Source of the DNA: Spongiihabitans sp965206355
GTDB lineage: Bacteria > Pseudomonadota > Gammaproteobacteria > Arenicellales > Poriferihabitantaceae
Assembly: GCA_965206355.1 (NCBI GenBank)
Contig: OZ242212.1
Location: forward strand, 434,001 to 498,000
Reading direction: 5' to 3'
Length of the DNA stretch: 64,000 bases
The position numbers were made by a program, and so were the translations under genes. The stretch's first letter is position 1. Each line of letters begins with the position of its first letter. Under the pieces are notes generated by a model. That model was given only the letters and a program-made list of their open reading frames with translations. It was not told where the DNA came from and did no database searches. This document shows, one piece after another, positions 45,727-53,025 of the stretch.

Positions 45727-46444
45727 GGGGCTGTCCTAGATAACTAGTTTAAATGAACTCCAACCCATTGTTTTAATTGAAATAATTGAGATATTGGGTC
45801 GCTGTTGTTAAAACGCCACTCGCACTCCTTCAAAAACAGCCCAAAATGCGCCTTGGGAACACCGTTGAATTTGTGCATATGACGCTTCGCCTGACTCCAA
45901 AAGTTCTCAATGCCGTTGATGTGATTCCCCTGCTCCGCGAAGCGTTGGGAATGGTTGATGCGGTGGTGCTTGAAATCGCTCACGTCCAGCACATTATAAC
46001 CGCTCCAACAGTCGGAATAAACGATGCTGTCCGGAACCACTTTACGCTCAATAATTGGCATCAAGGTTGCTGAACAGGCATCCGGGATAATCTTGGTGTA
46101 AACCCTCCCGCCCCGTTTGAGTAAGCCAAACACCGGGATTTTCCCCGCCGCTCCCCGACCTCGTTTGCCTTTGCGACCACCGCCAAAATAACTTTCATCG
46201 ACTTCAATCTCCCCGTCAAAAACCTCATGGCTTTCTTGTTCAAGCTCATATGCGATAATCTCGCGCAACCGGTGATAAAAATACGCCGATGTGGACTTGT
46301 TGATCCCAACCAGCAATGCTGCCGTGCGGGCGGTTGAACCCGACACAAAATGCTCAATAAGACGACCTTGTTTATAACGGCTTAAACGACTCTTTCTCAT
46401 TGATCCCATGATAGCACTCTTTCAGTGTTATCTAGGACAGCCCC
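45727..46444 (-). mobile_element. IS1595-family insertion sequence (IS1016-like), complete
   Basis: 718-bp element with terminal inverted repeats GGGGCTGTCCTAGATAAC at both ends and an 8-bp target duplication TTATATTT (45719-45726 and 46445-46452). It carries one transposase gene. Size, ends and 8-bp duplication fit the IS1016 group of the IS1595 family. It interrupts an older transposase remnant. Confidence 0.93.
45744..46409 (-). CDS. IS1595-family transposase
   Basis: 221-aa DDE-type transposase, full length for the IS1016 branch. An N-terminal helix-turn-helix (about 12-45) precedes the core: DGEIEVDESYFGGGRKGKRGRG with the first Asp, YSDCWSGYNVLD with the second, and HINGIENFWSQAKRHMHKFNG with the terminal Asn/Glu residues. 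ISXO2-like domain. It looks intact, so the element may be active. Confidence 0.94.
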   Translation of the reverse strand: MGSMRKSRLSRYKQGRLIEHFVSGSTARTAALLVGINKSTSAYFYHRLREIIAYELEQESHEVFDGEIEVDESYFGGGRKGKRGRGAAGKIPVFGLLKRGGRVYTKIIPDACSATLMPIIERKVVPDSIVYSDCWSGYNVLDVSDFKHHRINHSQRFAEQGNHINGIENFWSQAKRHMHKFNGVPKAHFGLFLKECEWRFNNSDPISQLFQLKQWVGVHLN

Positions 46445-46662
46445 TTATATTTAACCAAGTAATCGGCGAGTTTTTCGTTGAAAAAGTTCAAATCGGTTAT
46501 GTACAGGCTGTTGCCAACATAGCGCATACTGCCGCCTAACTAAAGAACTGCGAAACATGCTGCGCATTTTTGAGCGGATTTTGAAAAATCAACAAAGTGT
46601 TGACTATATCAATAAGCGGGATCAGCCGGGATTATGTGGGATTTGGCGGGATTTTTGTGTGT

Positions 46663-47169
46663 CTAGCGCCACTGCTCGGCGATGAAGTCGAGGACATCCT
46701 GCTGGATTTGACGTTCTTGTTCGGCGGCTACGCCTAAGAATGGACGGGCGGGGATGTTGCCCCAGGGGATGGGGAACGACCCTTTCTTGGTCTTGTAATT
46801 GCCCCTGCCGAACTGTCCTTTGCTTGCTCCGAACTGGTGGGTGGTCGCGTATTCGGTAATGGTGCCGACTTCGGCGCTGGTTGAGTCCCAGTCTTCCAGA
46901 ATGGATTTTTGCAATTGACCGGTGTCTTCCAGTATTTTAACGGGGAGAGAACCTCTTTTCTTAATCCGCTGGGCGACGGTCACCGGTGATAACTTTGCCC
47001 AGGGGGTGCCGTCGGGGGCCGCTTCTCGTTCAAAGGATTGTTGGGTGCTTGCTGCCAGATGTCCGGCGATCTGTTTCATCACTGGGCTTAGGTCGGTGCC
47101 AGCACGCAGTAGTTTGTTGAGCGCATCGCGCACCTGCTGGTTTTTATATTCAATGCGGATCGTCGCCAT
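46663..47169 (-). CDS. Mu-like phage virion morphogenesis protein (gpG/gp31)
   Basis: 168-aa protein of the phage virion morphogenesis (Mu gpG) family, which in Mu acts in head or tail assembly. Seen: SFEREAAPDGTPWAKLSPVTVAQ, then RPFLGVAAEQERQI near the C-terminus, both typical. It is the last gene of the minus-strand cluster portal-ASCH-gpF-Dam-gpG; in Mu gpG directly follows gpF, while here a Dam gene comes between. Beyond it lies the transposase remnant, so the capsid genes that should follow are lost. Confidence 0.85.
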   Translation of the reverse strand: MATIRIEYKNQQVRDALNKLLRAGTDLSPVMKQIAGHLAASTQQSFEREAAPDGTPWAKLSPVTVAQRIKKRGSLPVKILEDTGQLQKSILEDWDSTSAEVGTITEYATTHQFGASKGQFGRGNYKTKKGSFPIPWGNIPARPFLGVAAEQERQIQQDVLDFIAEQWR

Positions 47170-47181
47170 GTCGGGTATCCC

Positions 47182-47991
47182 CTAAAAATTGGTGATGATC
47201 ATTTCTGCGGATGTCTTTTTCTGTTTTTCAGTCCCGCAGGAATAGTGTATTGTAGCGGTCTTTATCTTGAACCCGGCAAACAACTCGCGCATATCCGGGT
47301 GGTCGTTGAGTGTGATGATCATCTTGCCTTTGATGGTGCGGGCAAACTCGGCGAGTTGTTGGTAGTTGTCAAGCGGGAAATCCACCCCGTAACCGGCAAC
47401 CTTCCAATAGGGCGGGTCGCAAAAGAACAGGGTGTGCGCCCGGTCATAGCGGGTGATGACCTCCTGCCAGGGTAAATTCTCAATCAATACGCCGGACAAC
47501 CGCAGGTGTGCCTGGGATAAATCCTCCTCCAGCCTCAGCAGGTTTAACTTGGGCGGCGAAGTCGTTCTGATACCGAATGACTGCCCGGTAACTCGTCCCC
47601 CAAAGGCGAGTTTTTGCAGATAAAAGAAGCGGGCGGCACGCTGTATATCGGTTATGTACAGGATGTACGGTATGCCGATTTTGCAGGAGCAAAAATCGGT
47701 GAGTGTTTCCGGGTGTTTCATTTTCTCCCAATCAAATAGGGTTCGGCTGCTCAGTGCCCATTTGAATTGGCGGATCAGTTCTTCCGGGTGGTTTTGTACG
47801 ATGCGGTACAAGTTCACCAGTTCGCCGTGGATGTCATTGATGACTTCCAGCTTGCTTGGTGGTTTTAAGAACAATAGCGCGGCACCACCAGCGAAGGGTT
47901 CCGCGTAACAAGTGTGTGGCGGATACAGGGGCAGTATTTGTTTTGCCAGACGGCGTTTGCCGCCAAGCCAGGGAATGATGGGTTTGTACAT
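47182..47991 (-). CDS. Phage Dam-type adenine-N6 DNA methyltransferase
   Basis: 269-aa D12-class methyltransferase, S-adenosylmethionine dependent, probably GATC-specific like Dam. Motif I PWLGGKRRL, AEPFAGGAALLFLKP, and the catalytic DPPYW (motif IV) are present. Relative to the phage family I recall, residues about 100-115 (FCSCKIGIPYILYITD) are an extra in-frame 48-bp segment (47647-47694) made of two small palindromes; the text LTD just before it is repeated as ITD at its end. If this lies on a surface loop the enzyme may still work. Confidence 0.88.
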   Translation of the reverse strand: MYKPIIPWLGGKRRLAKQILPLYPPHTCYAEPFAGGAALLFLKPPSKLEVINDIHGELVNLYRIVQNHPEELIRQFKWALSSRTLFDWEKMKHPETLTDFCSCKIGIPYILYITDIQRAARFFYLQKLAFGGRVTGQSFGIRTTSPPKLNLLRLEEDLSQAHLRLSGVLIENLPWQEVITRYDRAHTLFFCDPPYWKVAGYGVDFPLDNYQQLAEFARTIKGKMIITLNDHPDMRELFAGFKIKTATIHYSCGTEKQKKTSAEMIITNF

Positions 47992-48115
47992 TAATTGCCT
48001 TCTATGGGTGGGTCTGTGCTATACTTGTGCAGGTCAAAGATGTGCGTCAGGTTTACGAACTTTCCTGGTGTAAAGAAAGATCGGCACATCTGGGTATGAC
48101 CAGGCTCCATACCCA

Positions 48116-49468
48116 TTATTGACCCTTCCTCTTTCGGTATAATAGAAATCCCGCCCGTTGTTTATCTAGTTTGCGTTCACTGCTCATCGGCACAAACGTC
48201 CATAGCAGCGAGCCATCCTTGCCTTCCTCGATCACCGCCAGGCCCTGCTTGCCTTTATTGCCCCCAAACAGGGCGATAAAGCGGCGGCGGAAGATGCGCT
48301 GTTTCTGGCCGGTTGGTGTCGGGCGTTCTATTTCGGTGAGCCAGACTTCCAACGGATTCTGCAAGGTGGGCAGGATGGTGTTGGCAAACTGCTCGCGGTT
48401 GCCTTTGCCCTCCTCAACGATATGCGGCAGCTTGTCCTTGCGGATGATGACATCATCCAGTCCATCTGGCGTCTTTACCTGTCGGTGACCTTGTTTCGGG
48501 ATACCCAGCGCGGTGATGACCTGCGCCAGGGCCTGCTCTTTGCTATCGGTTTTGGGCAGGCGTGGCAGCACCGGCAGGCGCAGGTGGGCGGGTGTTTGTT
48601 CGAGTAGTGTCAGGGCAAAGTCGCGGAAGGTTTTTTGTCCGGCGACCAGCTCGCCGAGCGCGTTGTCGCCGCCCGGTATATCAAACAGGGCTTGGGCTTT
48701 GCCGGGGTTATAGTTCCAGCCAGCATCGGGCAACAAGGTGTGGGCATTGCCGTGTTTATCCCGAAAGCGGTACTGGGTGCCCTGGGTGGTGATCACCTCG
48801 CCGGTGTGTTTGTCCAGGCCCACTTCCTGCTCAACCTTGCGCAACCCGCCCTGGCTGTTGCCGACGGTTAAGCCACGCGCCGCAATCTCATCCTCGCTCA
48901 GGGCGTGTACCATGCAGCGACAGTTCCAGCCGTTGGGCGGATAGTGGGTATCCCAGATGGGGTCATCATGGCGGAACACCCGCCCATCAAGGGCGGCATG
49001 GCCGGGGCGGGTACGGGCATCGTTGACCGCGTCATACATAAAATACGGGCGGCTGTTGGTGTTGTCGGCCTGTGCGCGGTAGCGGCCGTGGGCGTAGCCG
49101 GTGCGCAGGTTGGTGCGGTAGATGGTTTTAAGGCGGTGGGGGCTGCCCAGTTGTACCCGCTCAGCCTTGCCAGCGGCATCGACAATGACCTGCTTGCCCC
49201 ACCAGCCGAGTTTTTGTAGCCGTGGCGTTAGGGTGCGGACAAATTCCTGTTCAGTGATGCCCTGGGTAAATGCCTTGCTCATTTCGGTGCGAAGACTGCC
49301 CAGCACATCCATGCGTGCGGCCTTGGCCACGGTGAAGGCTGTGGCGTGGGCATCTTGCCAGGTCTCCCACCAGTTCCAGCTTATATCGTAGCCTTTGGAT
49401 TCAAAGTAACGGACCACCTGTCGTGGTGGCAGCTTGAGGGCGTGGCTGATATCGACCGATTCAGGCAT
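48116..49468 (-). CDS. Mu gpF-like head morphogenesis protein with C-terminal nuclease-like domain
   Basis: 450-aa protein. The N-terminal two-thirds is the SPP1 gp7/Mu gpF minor head protein: KTIYRTNLRTGYAHGRYRA, then DARTRPGHAALDGRVF and YPPNGWNCRCMVHAL with the usual Cys pair. The C-terminal about 100 residues (from GIPKQGHRQVKTPDG) look like the phage PBECR domain, a Barnase/EndoU/ColicinE5-RelE-like nuclease fold: PHIVEEGKGNREQFANTIL, then WLTEIERPT and RRRFIALFGG. ATG 49468 is the start; a TTG one codon earlier is weaker. GC is visibly higher than in chromosomal neighbours. Confidence 0.85.
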   Translation of the reverse strand: MPESVDISHALKLPPRQVVRYFESKGYDISWNWWETWQDAHATAFTVAKAARMDVLGSLRTEMSKAFTQGITEQEFVRTLTPRLQKLGWWGKQVIVDAAGKAERVQLGSPHRLKTIYRTNLRTGYAHGRYRAQADNTNSRPYFMYDAVNDARTRPGHAALDGRVFRHDDPIWDTHYPPNGWNCRCMVHALSEDEIAARGLTVGNSQGGLRKVEQEVGLDKHTGEVITTQGTQYRFRDKHGNAHTLLPDAGWNYNPGKAQALFDIPGGDNALGELVAGQKTFRDFALTLLEQTPAHLRLPVLPRLPKTDSKEQALAQVITALGIPKQGHRQVKTPDGLDDVIIRKDKLPHIVEEGKGNREQFANTILPTLQNPLEVWLTEIERPTPTGQKQRIFRRRFIALFGGNKGKQGLAVIEEGKDGSLLWTFVPMSSERKLDKQRAGFLLYRKRKGQ

Positions 49469-49922
49469 CAATTTGCGCCCAGATAATCAACACTTTCCTG
49501 GCGATCAACCTCGGGCAATGCCATTCTGGAACATCTTCCCGGGTCGCATCTTTTAAGTGAAATTTAAAAAAAGCATCCATGTCGTCGCCGAAACCATCGC
49601 GTTTAATCAATTTCCAAAGCGGATCCCGAAAAGGATGATGTTGCCTTGTCTTGCGGTGTATGATTTTCATATCACGCGGGCGCAATAAATCATGCGCACC
49701 TACGCTTACCCTGTCACTACTATCTATTTCGATGGGTGCAACAGCGATACAGATAGGATCCGGTGTCAGCAGTTTTTTGCAGTTTTGCGTCCGCTGACCG
49801 GTGTACAGTTGCAGCCTTTCGCCGATTTTTGGGTTGCGCTTTCCCGGATTCCTGATCGTGCATGTCTTGGTGCCATCGACAATCAGGTCGGCATATTTGT
49901 GCATGAAGTTATAGGCTACCAT
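49461..49922 (-). CDS. ASCH-like phage protein
   Basis: 153-aa soluble protein. The N-terminal part, KYADLIVDGTKTCTIRN then PKIGERLQLYTGQRT, matches the pattern of ASCH-domain proteins in phages: a beta-rich fold that may bind RNA or modified nucleotides. The rest (DAFFKFHLKDATREDVPEW) is not recognised. It overlaps the portal stop by 7 bp and the gpF start by 8 bp, so it was accommodated in the morphogenesis operon as a moron-like insert. Confidence 0.6.
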   Translation of the reverse strand: MVAYNFMHKYADLIVDGTKTCTIRNPGKRNPKIGERLQLYTGQRTQNCKKLLTPDPICIAVAPIEIDSSDRVSVGAHDLLRPRDMKIIHRKTRQHHPFRDPLWKLIKRDGFGDDMDAFFKFHLKDATREDVPEWHCPRLIARKVLIIWAQIDA

Positions 49923-50239
49923 CGTGCACTCACTTTAGCATGCAAGCGCCCCCAGGTATCGGCGACAAAGAGAATCTGTGCCAGTTGTTGCTCCAATGCG
50001 CGGCTGTCCAGTTGCGGATAGAGGCTGGCCAGGTCGCTTATCAGGGTTTCCGGGTCGGTTTTGGCCTGCGCCAGAATGGGCGCAATCAACGAGCTGGCAA
50101 TGGCCTCCCAGTCCTCACCACTGATCGCCGCATCCATGGCGTCCAGTGCCTGCTCCAGTGGGTCCAGATCGGCCTCGGCAAAGTTTTGGGTTTTTGCCTT
50201 GCCTGAATCGGTGGGTGGAGGTGACGCTGTCGCCTCCAT
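49916..50239 (-). pseudogene. C-terminal fragment of Mu-like portal protein (gp29/DUF935)
   Basis: 107 codons from 50239, homologous to the extreme C-terminus of DUF935 portal proteins: LEQALDAMDAAISGEDWEAI, then LIAPILAQAKTDPETL and LASLYPQLDSRALEQQL followed by FVADTWGRLHA. A complete portal is about 500 aa, so more than three quarters is missing. A TAG precedes the apparent ATG, and upstream sequence turns into a Pro/Gly-rich junction. The prophage lost its terminase, portal and early genes at this point. Confidence 0.75.
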
Positions 50240-50349
50240 CTACGCCACCGCCACCGCCACCGCCTCGACCGCGACCTCCAGTTACACGACCATCAGGCCC
50301 AGGCGGCAATTAAATAGCGATTACATTTACCCACTGATAGGAATCAACT
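50240..50349. other. Prophage junction with CCACCG-type repeats
   Basis: A short GC-rich run of CCACCG repeats; on the plus strand one frame gives STPPPPPPPRPRPPVTRPSG followed by PGGN and a stop at 50311, which looks like the proline-rich C-terminus of another lost gene. It lies exactly where the portal fragment ends, so it may mark a recombination junction. Confidence 0.4.
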
Positions 50350-51297
50350 ATGAAATACGCAACAATTAAACCACGCCGCGTTATTTTGTGCGGCGGAGAA
50401 ATTGACGCACTTTTGCATGTGAAACTAGACCAGTCGCGGCTCTCAATACGGGTATTCGGTTATGACGATTGGGGTACCGACTTCGTCAGCAGGGACGAAA
50501 TTACAGCGGCATTGGCTGAACATGTGCCGACTGGAATAATCTACCACCCCGTATTCCGAGACCGTAAAATCGCTGGCAAACATCTGCACTATTCCCTGTC
50601 TGGACAAGTTCTATATGGCATCGGTGAGTATTGCTTCGATCTTGATGACGAACGTTGGGAATTGCTCGGTAAGCGCACGACAAAAAATATGTATCTACTT
50701 TACTACGATCTCGGCACCCGATGTATTCGACCTATGTGTGTGTATCCTGAAACTCTACAGTCAAAAGCCAAACGACGTACCCTTAATAACCGAGAACACG
50801 CAATCGTTGTCGCACAAATCAGATTGCCATATGCAGACAGTAATTTTAATGAGGCTACAATAAGACTCTACACCAAACGCCCGCTTGTTTTAGGCGATAT
50901 AGACAAATTTGAGCACATTGAAAATCACGATGACTACTATAATCCCATTGCAACACACCAAGCAGATGGCGGACAGCCCTGTCTGAAATTAACCGGACCA
51001 AAATCAATCATAGCTGGCGACGAAACAACACTGAAAGTACAACTCGTTACACATCTACGCAAACCCACTCGCCATGCCGGTGTGATCGTTTACTTCAAAA
51101 CCAATGCGGGTTACCTACCCGTTAACAAAATCACACTATCGGAAACAACAGGAACCGCACAAGTAACCATCGCCGCCGACCGCGTCCCAGTCGGACAAGA
51201 AATAATAGTTAAAGCAGGATTCAAATACTATTCACACGCAACATGTACACACTTCTGGTCAAAAACAAAGACTAAAATCAACACCGTGTTGATATAG
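50350..51297 (+). CDS. Orphan protein with C-terminal Ig-like domain
   Basis: 315-aa protein, not recognised as a whole. The C-terminal part (about 216-300: LTGPKSIIAGDETTLKVQL, then VIVYFKTNAGYLPVNKITLS and TGTAQVTIAADRVPVGQEII) follows the bacterial Ig-like (Big) pattern; the N-terminal 210 residues are novel to me and rich in Tyr, Arg and Asp. No signal peptide. Lower GC than the flanking phage genes, plus orientation opposite to them. Could be a phage decoration or effector-like cargo gene. Confidence 0.65.
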   Translation: MKYATIKPRRVILCGGEIDALLHVKLDQSRLSIRVFGYDDWGTDFVSRDEITAALAEHVPTGIIYHPVFRDRKIAGKHLHYSLSGQVLYGIGEYCFDLDDERWELLGKRTTKNMYLLYYDLGTRCIRPMCVYPETLQSKAKRRTLNNREHAIVVAQIRLPYADSNFNEATIRLYTKRPLVLGDIDKFEHIENHDDYYNPIATHQADGGQPCLKLTGPKSIIAGDETTLKVQLVTHLRKPTRHAGVIVYFKTNAGYLPVNKITLSETTGTAQVTIAADRVPVGQEIIVKAGFKYYSHATCTHFWSKTKTKINTVLI

Positions 51298-51417
51298 TCA
51301 ATACCTCTGCACAACAGGTTTCGCACAACATTACCTTCCATCTTTCGCACGCCTCTAGTTACGCCTTAAAGACGTGTTTGCGGGCTTGCAGATAATGGAA
51401 GGCGAGGTGTTGGAAAG

Positions 51418-51714
51418 TCAGACTTTGAGGTAATCCAACATCGTAAAGAACAAACGAATGCCAAAATACACGAGCAACAGCCACGGCAATATGAATACAA
51501 CGAAGAGCCAGAACAGGGGGGTATCGATAGCCCACAACCACAGATACGACAATCCCCACCATATTGCAAAGACTAGCAAGGCATCAATGATAATGATGCT
51601 AGATATTGTCGTAATAGATTCAGAACGAGAGACCTGTTTGCCACGCAAGAACGCGGCACAACTTATCACCATTGCCAAAAGTGCCAGCACGATAAAAGGA
51701 ATTGGTTCAAGCAT
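51418..51714 (-). CDS. Small membrane protein A (array)
   Basis: 98 aa with hydrophobic helices at about 5-25, 38-62 and 66-92 and the tail LDYLKV. It begins 14 bp away from, and divergent to, the first tape-measure fragment. Its 3' end carries the boundary motif TTGGAAAGTCAGACTTTGA shared with other array members. Function unknown. Confidence 0.55.
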   Translation of the reverse strand: MLEPIPFIVLALLAMVISCAAFLRGKQVSRSESITTISSIIIIDALLVFAIWWGLSYLWLWAIDTPLFWLFVVFILPWLLLVYFGIRLFFTMLDYLKV

Positions 51715-51728
51715 GTGGGAACTATAAC

Positions 51729-51863
51729 ATGACCCGCGACCTAAAACTGGGAATCCGCCTGACCGCTGACAGCAAGGGTTTTGTTGGCGAAGTTCGGGTT
51801 AGCAAAAAAGAGCTGGATAAACTCACGGGCAGTAGCCGCTTGGAAAATCAGACTTTGAAGTGA
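51729..51863 (+). pseudogene. Tail tape-measure 5' fragment, copy 1
   Basis: 44 codons starting MTRDLKLGIRLTADSKGFVG, continuing EVRVSKKELDKLTGSS, then reading into the antisense of membrane gene B and stopping. The pattern matches the N-terminus of phage tail tape-measure proteins, which are normally over 500 aa. GGGA upstream could act as a ribosome site. Confidence 0.65.
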
Positions 51864-52048
51864 TTAAGAATAGCGGATAACAGTCGTATGCCACAATTTA
51901 ACGCTGAGAGCAACATACCAATGAGGGCGACTAGAATTAACCATAAAAAGATACTCTTGCCTTGCCACATCAGCAAACAGAAAACCACCAAAGCAAATAT
52001 CCACTCCCAGCGTGGGTATCCGAAGAAGTCGAGGTGTTGTGTAGTCAA
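51848..52048 (-). CDS. Small membrane protein B (array)
   Basis: About 66 aa from TTG 52048: LTTQHLDFFGYPRWEWIFAL, a hydrophobic helix, then CGIRLLSAILNHFKV. It is homologous over its whole length to protein E and shares the YPRW block with D. An open frame continues upstream to 52207, overlapping gene C, but homology to E fixes the start; TTG overlaps the stop of C (TTGA), suggesting coupling. Confidence 0.55.
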   Translation of the reverse strand: MTTQHLDFFGYPRWEWIFALVVFCLLMWQGKSIFLWLILVALIGMLLSALNCGIRLLSAILNHFKV

Positions 52049-52329
52049 CGACAAGCACCCAATAGGGCATGCAATAACCCACCAATCAGCGCGCAGGAAA
52101 GCCAGAACAAACCAAAGAGTATGAGCAACCAAGTCCAACCGTTTGCATCCAGCCATGAGACTGCCAGATGACCGAGAAAAAGCATCAGTGCGAACGCGAT
52201 CAAGCAATAACCGTACATGACGAAAAACTCACGGGCAGTCTGTTTCATCTGCCAAGAGGTAAACGCCAGAATGGGTAATGTCAGGGTGACCAATATACCG
52301 TATAAAACCAACCAGTTAATCTCATTCAT
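52045..52329 (-). CDS. Small membrane protein C (array)
   Basis: 94 aa, three hydrophobic helices (about 5-24, 36-56, 66-90), ends LLHALLGACR. Starts 14 bp from the second tape-measure fragment, back to back with it. It precedes B in the same unit. No known homologue. Confidence 0.5.
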   Translation of the reverse strand: MNEINWLVLYGILVTLTLPILAFTSWQMKQTAREFFVMYGYCLIAFALMLFLGHLAVSWLDANGWTWLLILFGLFWLSCALIGGLLHALLGACR

Positions 52330-52343
52330 GTGGGAACTATAAC

Positions 52344-52448
52344 ATGACCCGCGACCTAAAACTGGGAATCCGCCTGACCGCCGACAGCAAGGGTTTTGTT
52401 GGCGAGGTTCGAGTAACCTTTATGTCCCATCAAACAAGCGACCGATGA
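52344..52448 (+). pseudogene. Tail tape-measure 5' fragment, copy 2
   Basis: MTRDLKLGIRLTADSKGFVG then EVRV, after which the frame departs into unrelated codons (TFMSHQTSDR) and stops. The break comes earlier (about codon 24) than in copies 1 and 3. The upstream spacer GTGGGAACTATAAC is identical to that of copy 1. Confidence 0.65.
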
Positions 52449-52656
52449 GATTGAGCAGACCACAAAACAAAGCCCAGACACACGACAGAAACCAAAATAA
52501 TAGCACTGCTCCGAAGAAATATATCAGTACAGTCGTAACCATGCTGGCATTCCACATAAAAGTGCCGAAAAACACTACGCCTAGAACCAAGGCGAATTTC
52601 CACTGCCAGCGCGGGTATCCAAGGATGTCGGTATGTTGCGTGTTGTCGTCTTTCAT
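52420..52656 (-). CDS. Small membrane protein D (array)
   Basis: 78 aa. The first 22 residues (MKDDNTQHTDILGYPRWQWK and FA) are identical to protein E, but the remainder is different: two hydrophobic helices and the tail GLLNLIGRLFDGT. This mosaic identity at one end only indicates recombination between array units. Confidence 0.6.
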   Translation of the reverse strand: MKDDNTQHTDILGYPRWQWKFALVLGVVFFGTFMWNASMVTTVLIYFFGAVLLFWFLSCVWALFCGLLNLIGRLFDGT

Positions 52657-52670
52657 GGAGTTACTATAAC

Positions 52671-52805
52671 ATGCCGCGAGACTTAAAGTTAGGCTTAAAA
52701 TTAACTGCCGATGCTAAAGGCTTTGTCGGCGAGGTTCGGGTCAGTAAAAAGGAACTGGATAAGCTCACGGGCAGTAGCCGCTTGGAAAGTCAAACTTTGA
52801 AGTGA
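52671..52805 (+). pseudogene. Tail tape-measure 5' fragment, copy 3
   Basis: 44 codons, MPRDLKLGLKLTADAKGFVG then EVRVSKKELDKLTGSS, reading out at the same position as copy 1 into RLESQTLK and a stop. It differs from copies 1 and 2 at several codons but is identical to copy 4 up to the breakpoint. Confidence 0.65.
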
Positions 52806-53011
52806 TTAAGAATAGCGGATAACAGTCGTATGCCACAACCTATAGCAGACAGAAACAATGAAATGACAGCGACTATGATTAGCCAAAAAAGAACACTCTT
52901 TCCCTGCCACATAAGCAAGCAGAAGAACGCCACGCCCACTATCGGGGCGAATTTCCACTGCCAGCGCGGGTATCCAAGGATGTCGGTATGTTGCGTGTTG
53001 TCGTCTTTCAT
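52790..53011 (-). CDS. Small membrane protein E (array)
   Basis: 73 aa: N-terminus identical to D (22 residues), middle and tail (CLLMWQGKS...CGIRLLSAILNHFKV) homologous to B. Two hydrophobic helices. It starts back to back with tape-measure copy 4. Confidence 0.6.
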   Translation of the reverse strand: MKDDNTQHTDILGYPRWQWKFAPIVGVAFFCLLMWQGKSVLFWLIIVAVISLFLSAIGCGIRLLSAILNHFKV

Positions 53012-53025
53012 GGAGTTACTATAAC

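Larger units (their letters stand above)
45673..46539 (-). pseudogene. Integrase-core transposase C-terminal remnant split by an IS
   Basis: After removal of the IS at 45727-46444 and one copy of its 8-bp duplication, one minus-strand frame joins into ...LYITDLNFFNEKLADYLVKY + NTLRPHKGLALKTSI, then a TAG stop at 45673. The NEKLADYLxxYNxxRPHKGLxLKTP pattern is the C-terminus of DDE integrase-core transposases (IS481/IS3-like). A stop lies upstream (46540-46542) and the catalytic core is absent, so it is dead. The gene was already a fragment or was later cut at the prophage side. Confidence 0.75.

Noticed and set aside
48562..49219. Several plus-strand frames over the gpF gene
   Set aside because: High-GC antisense shadows of gpF.
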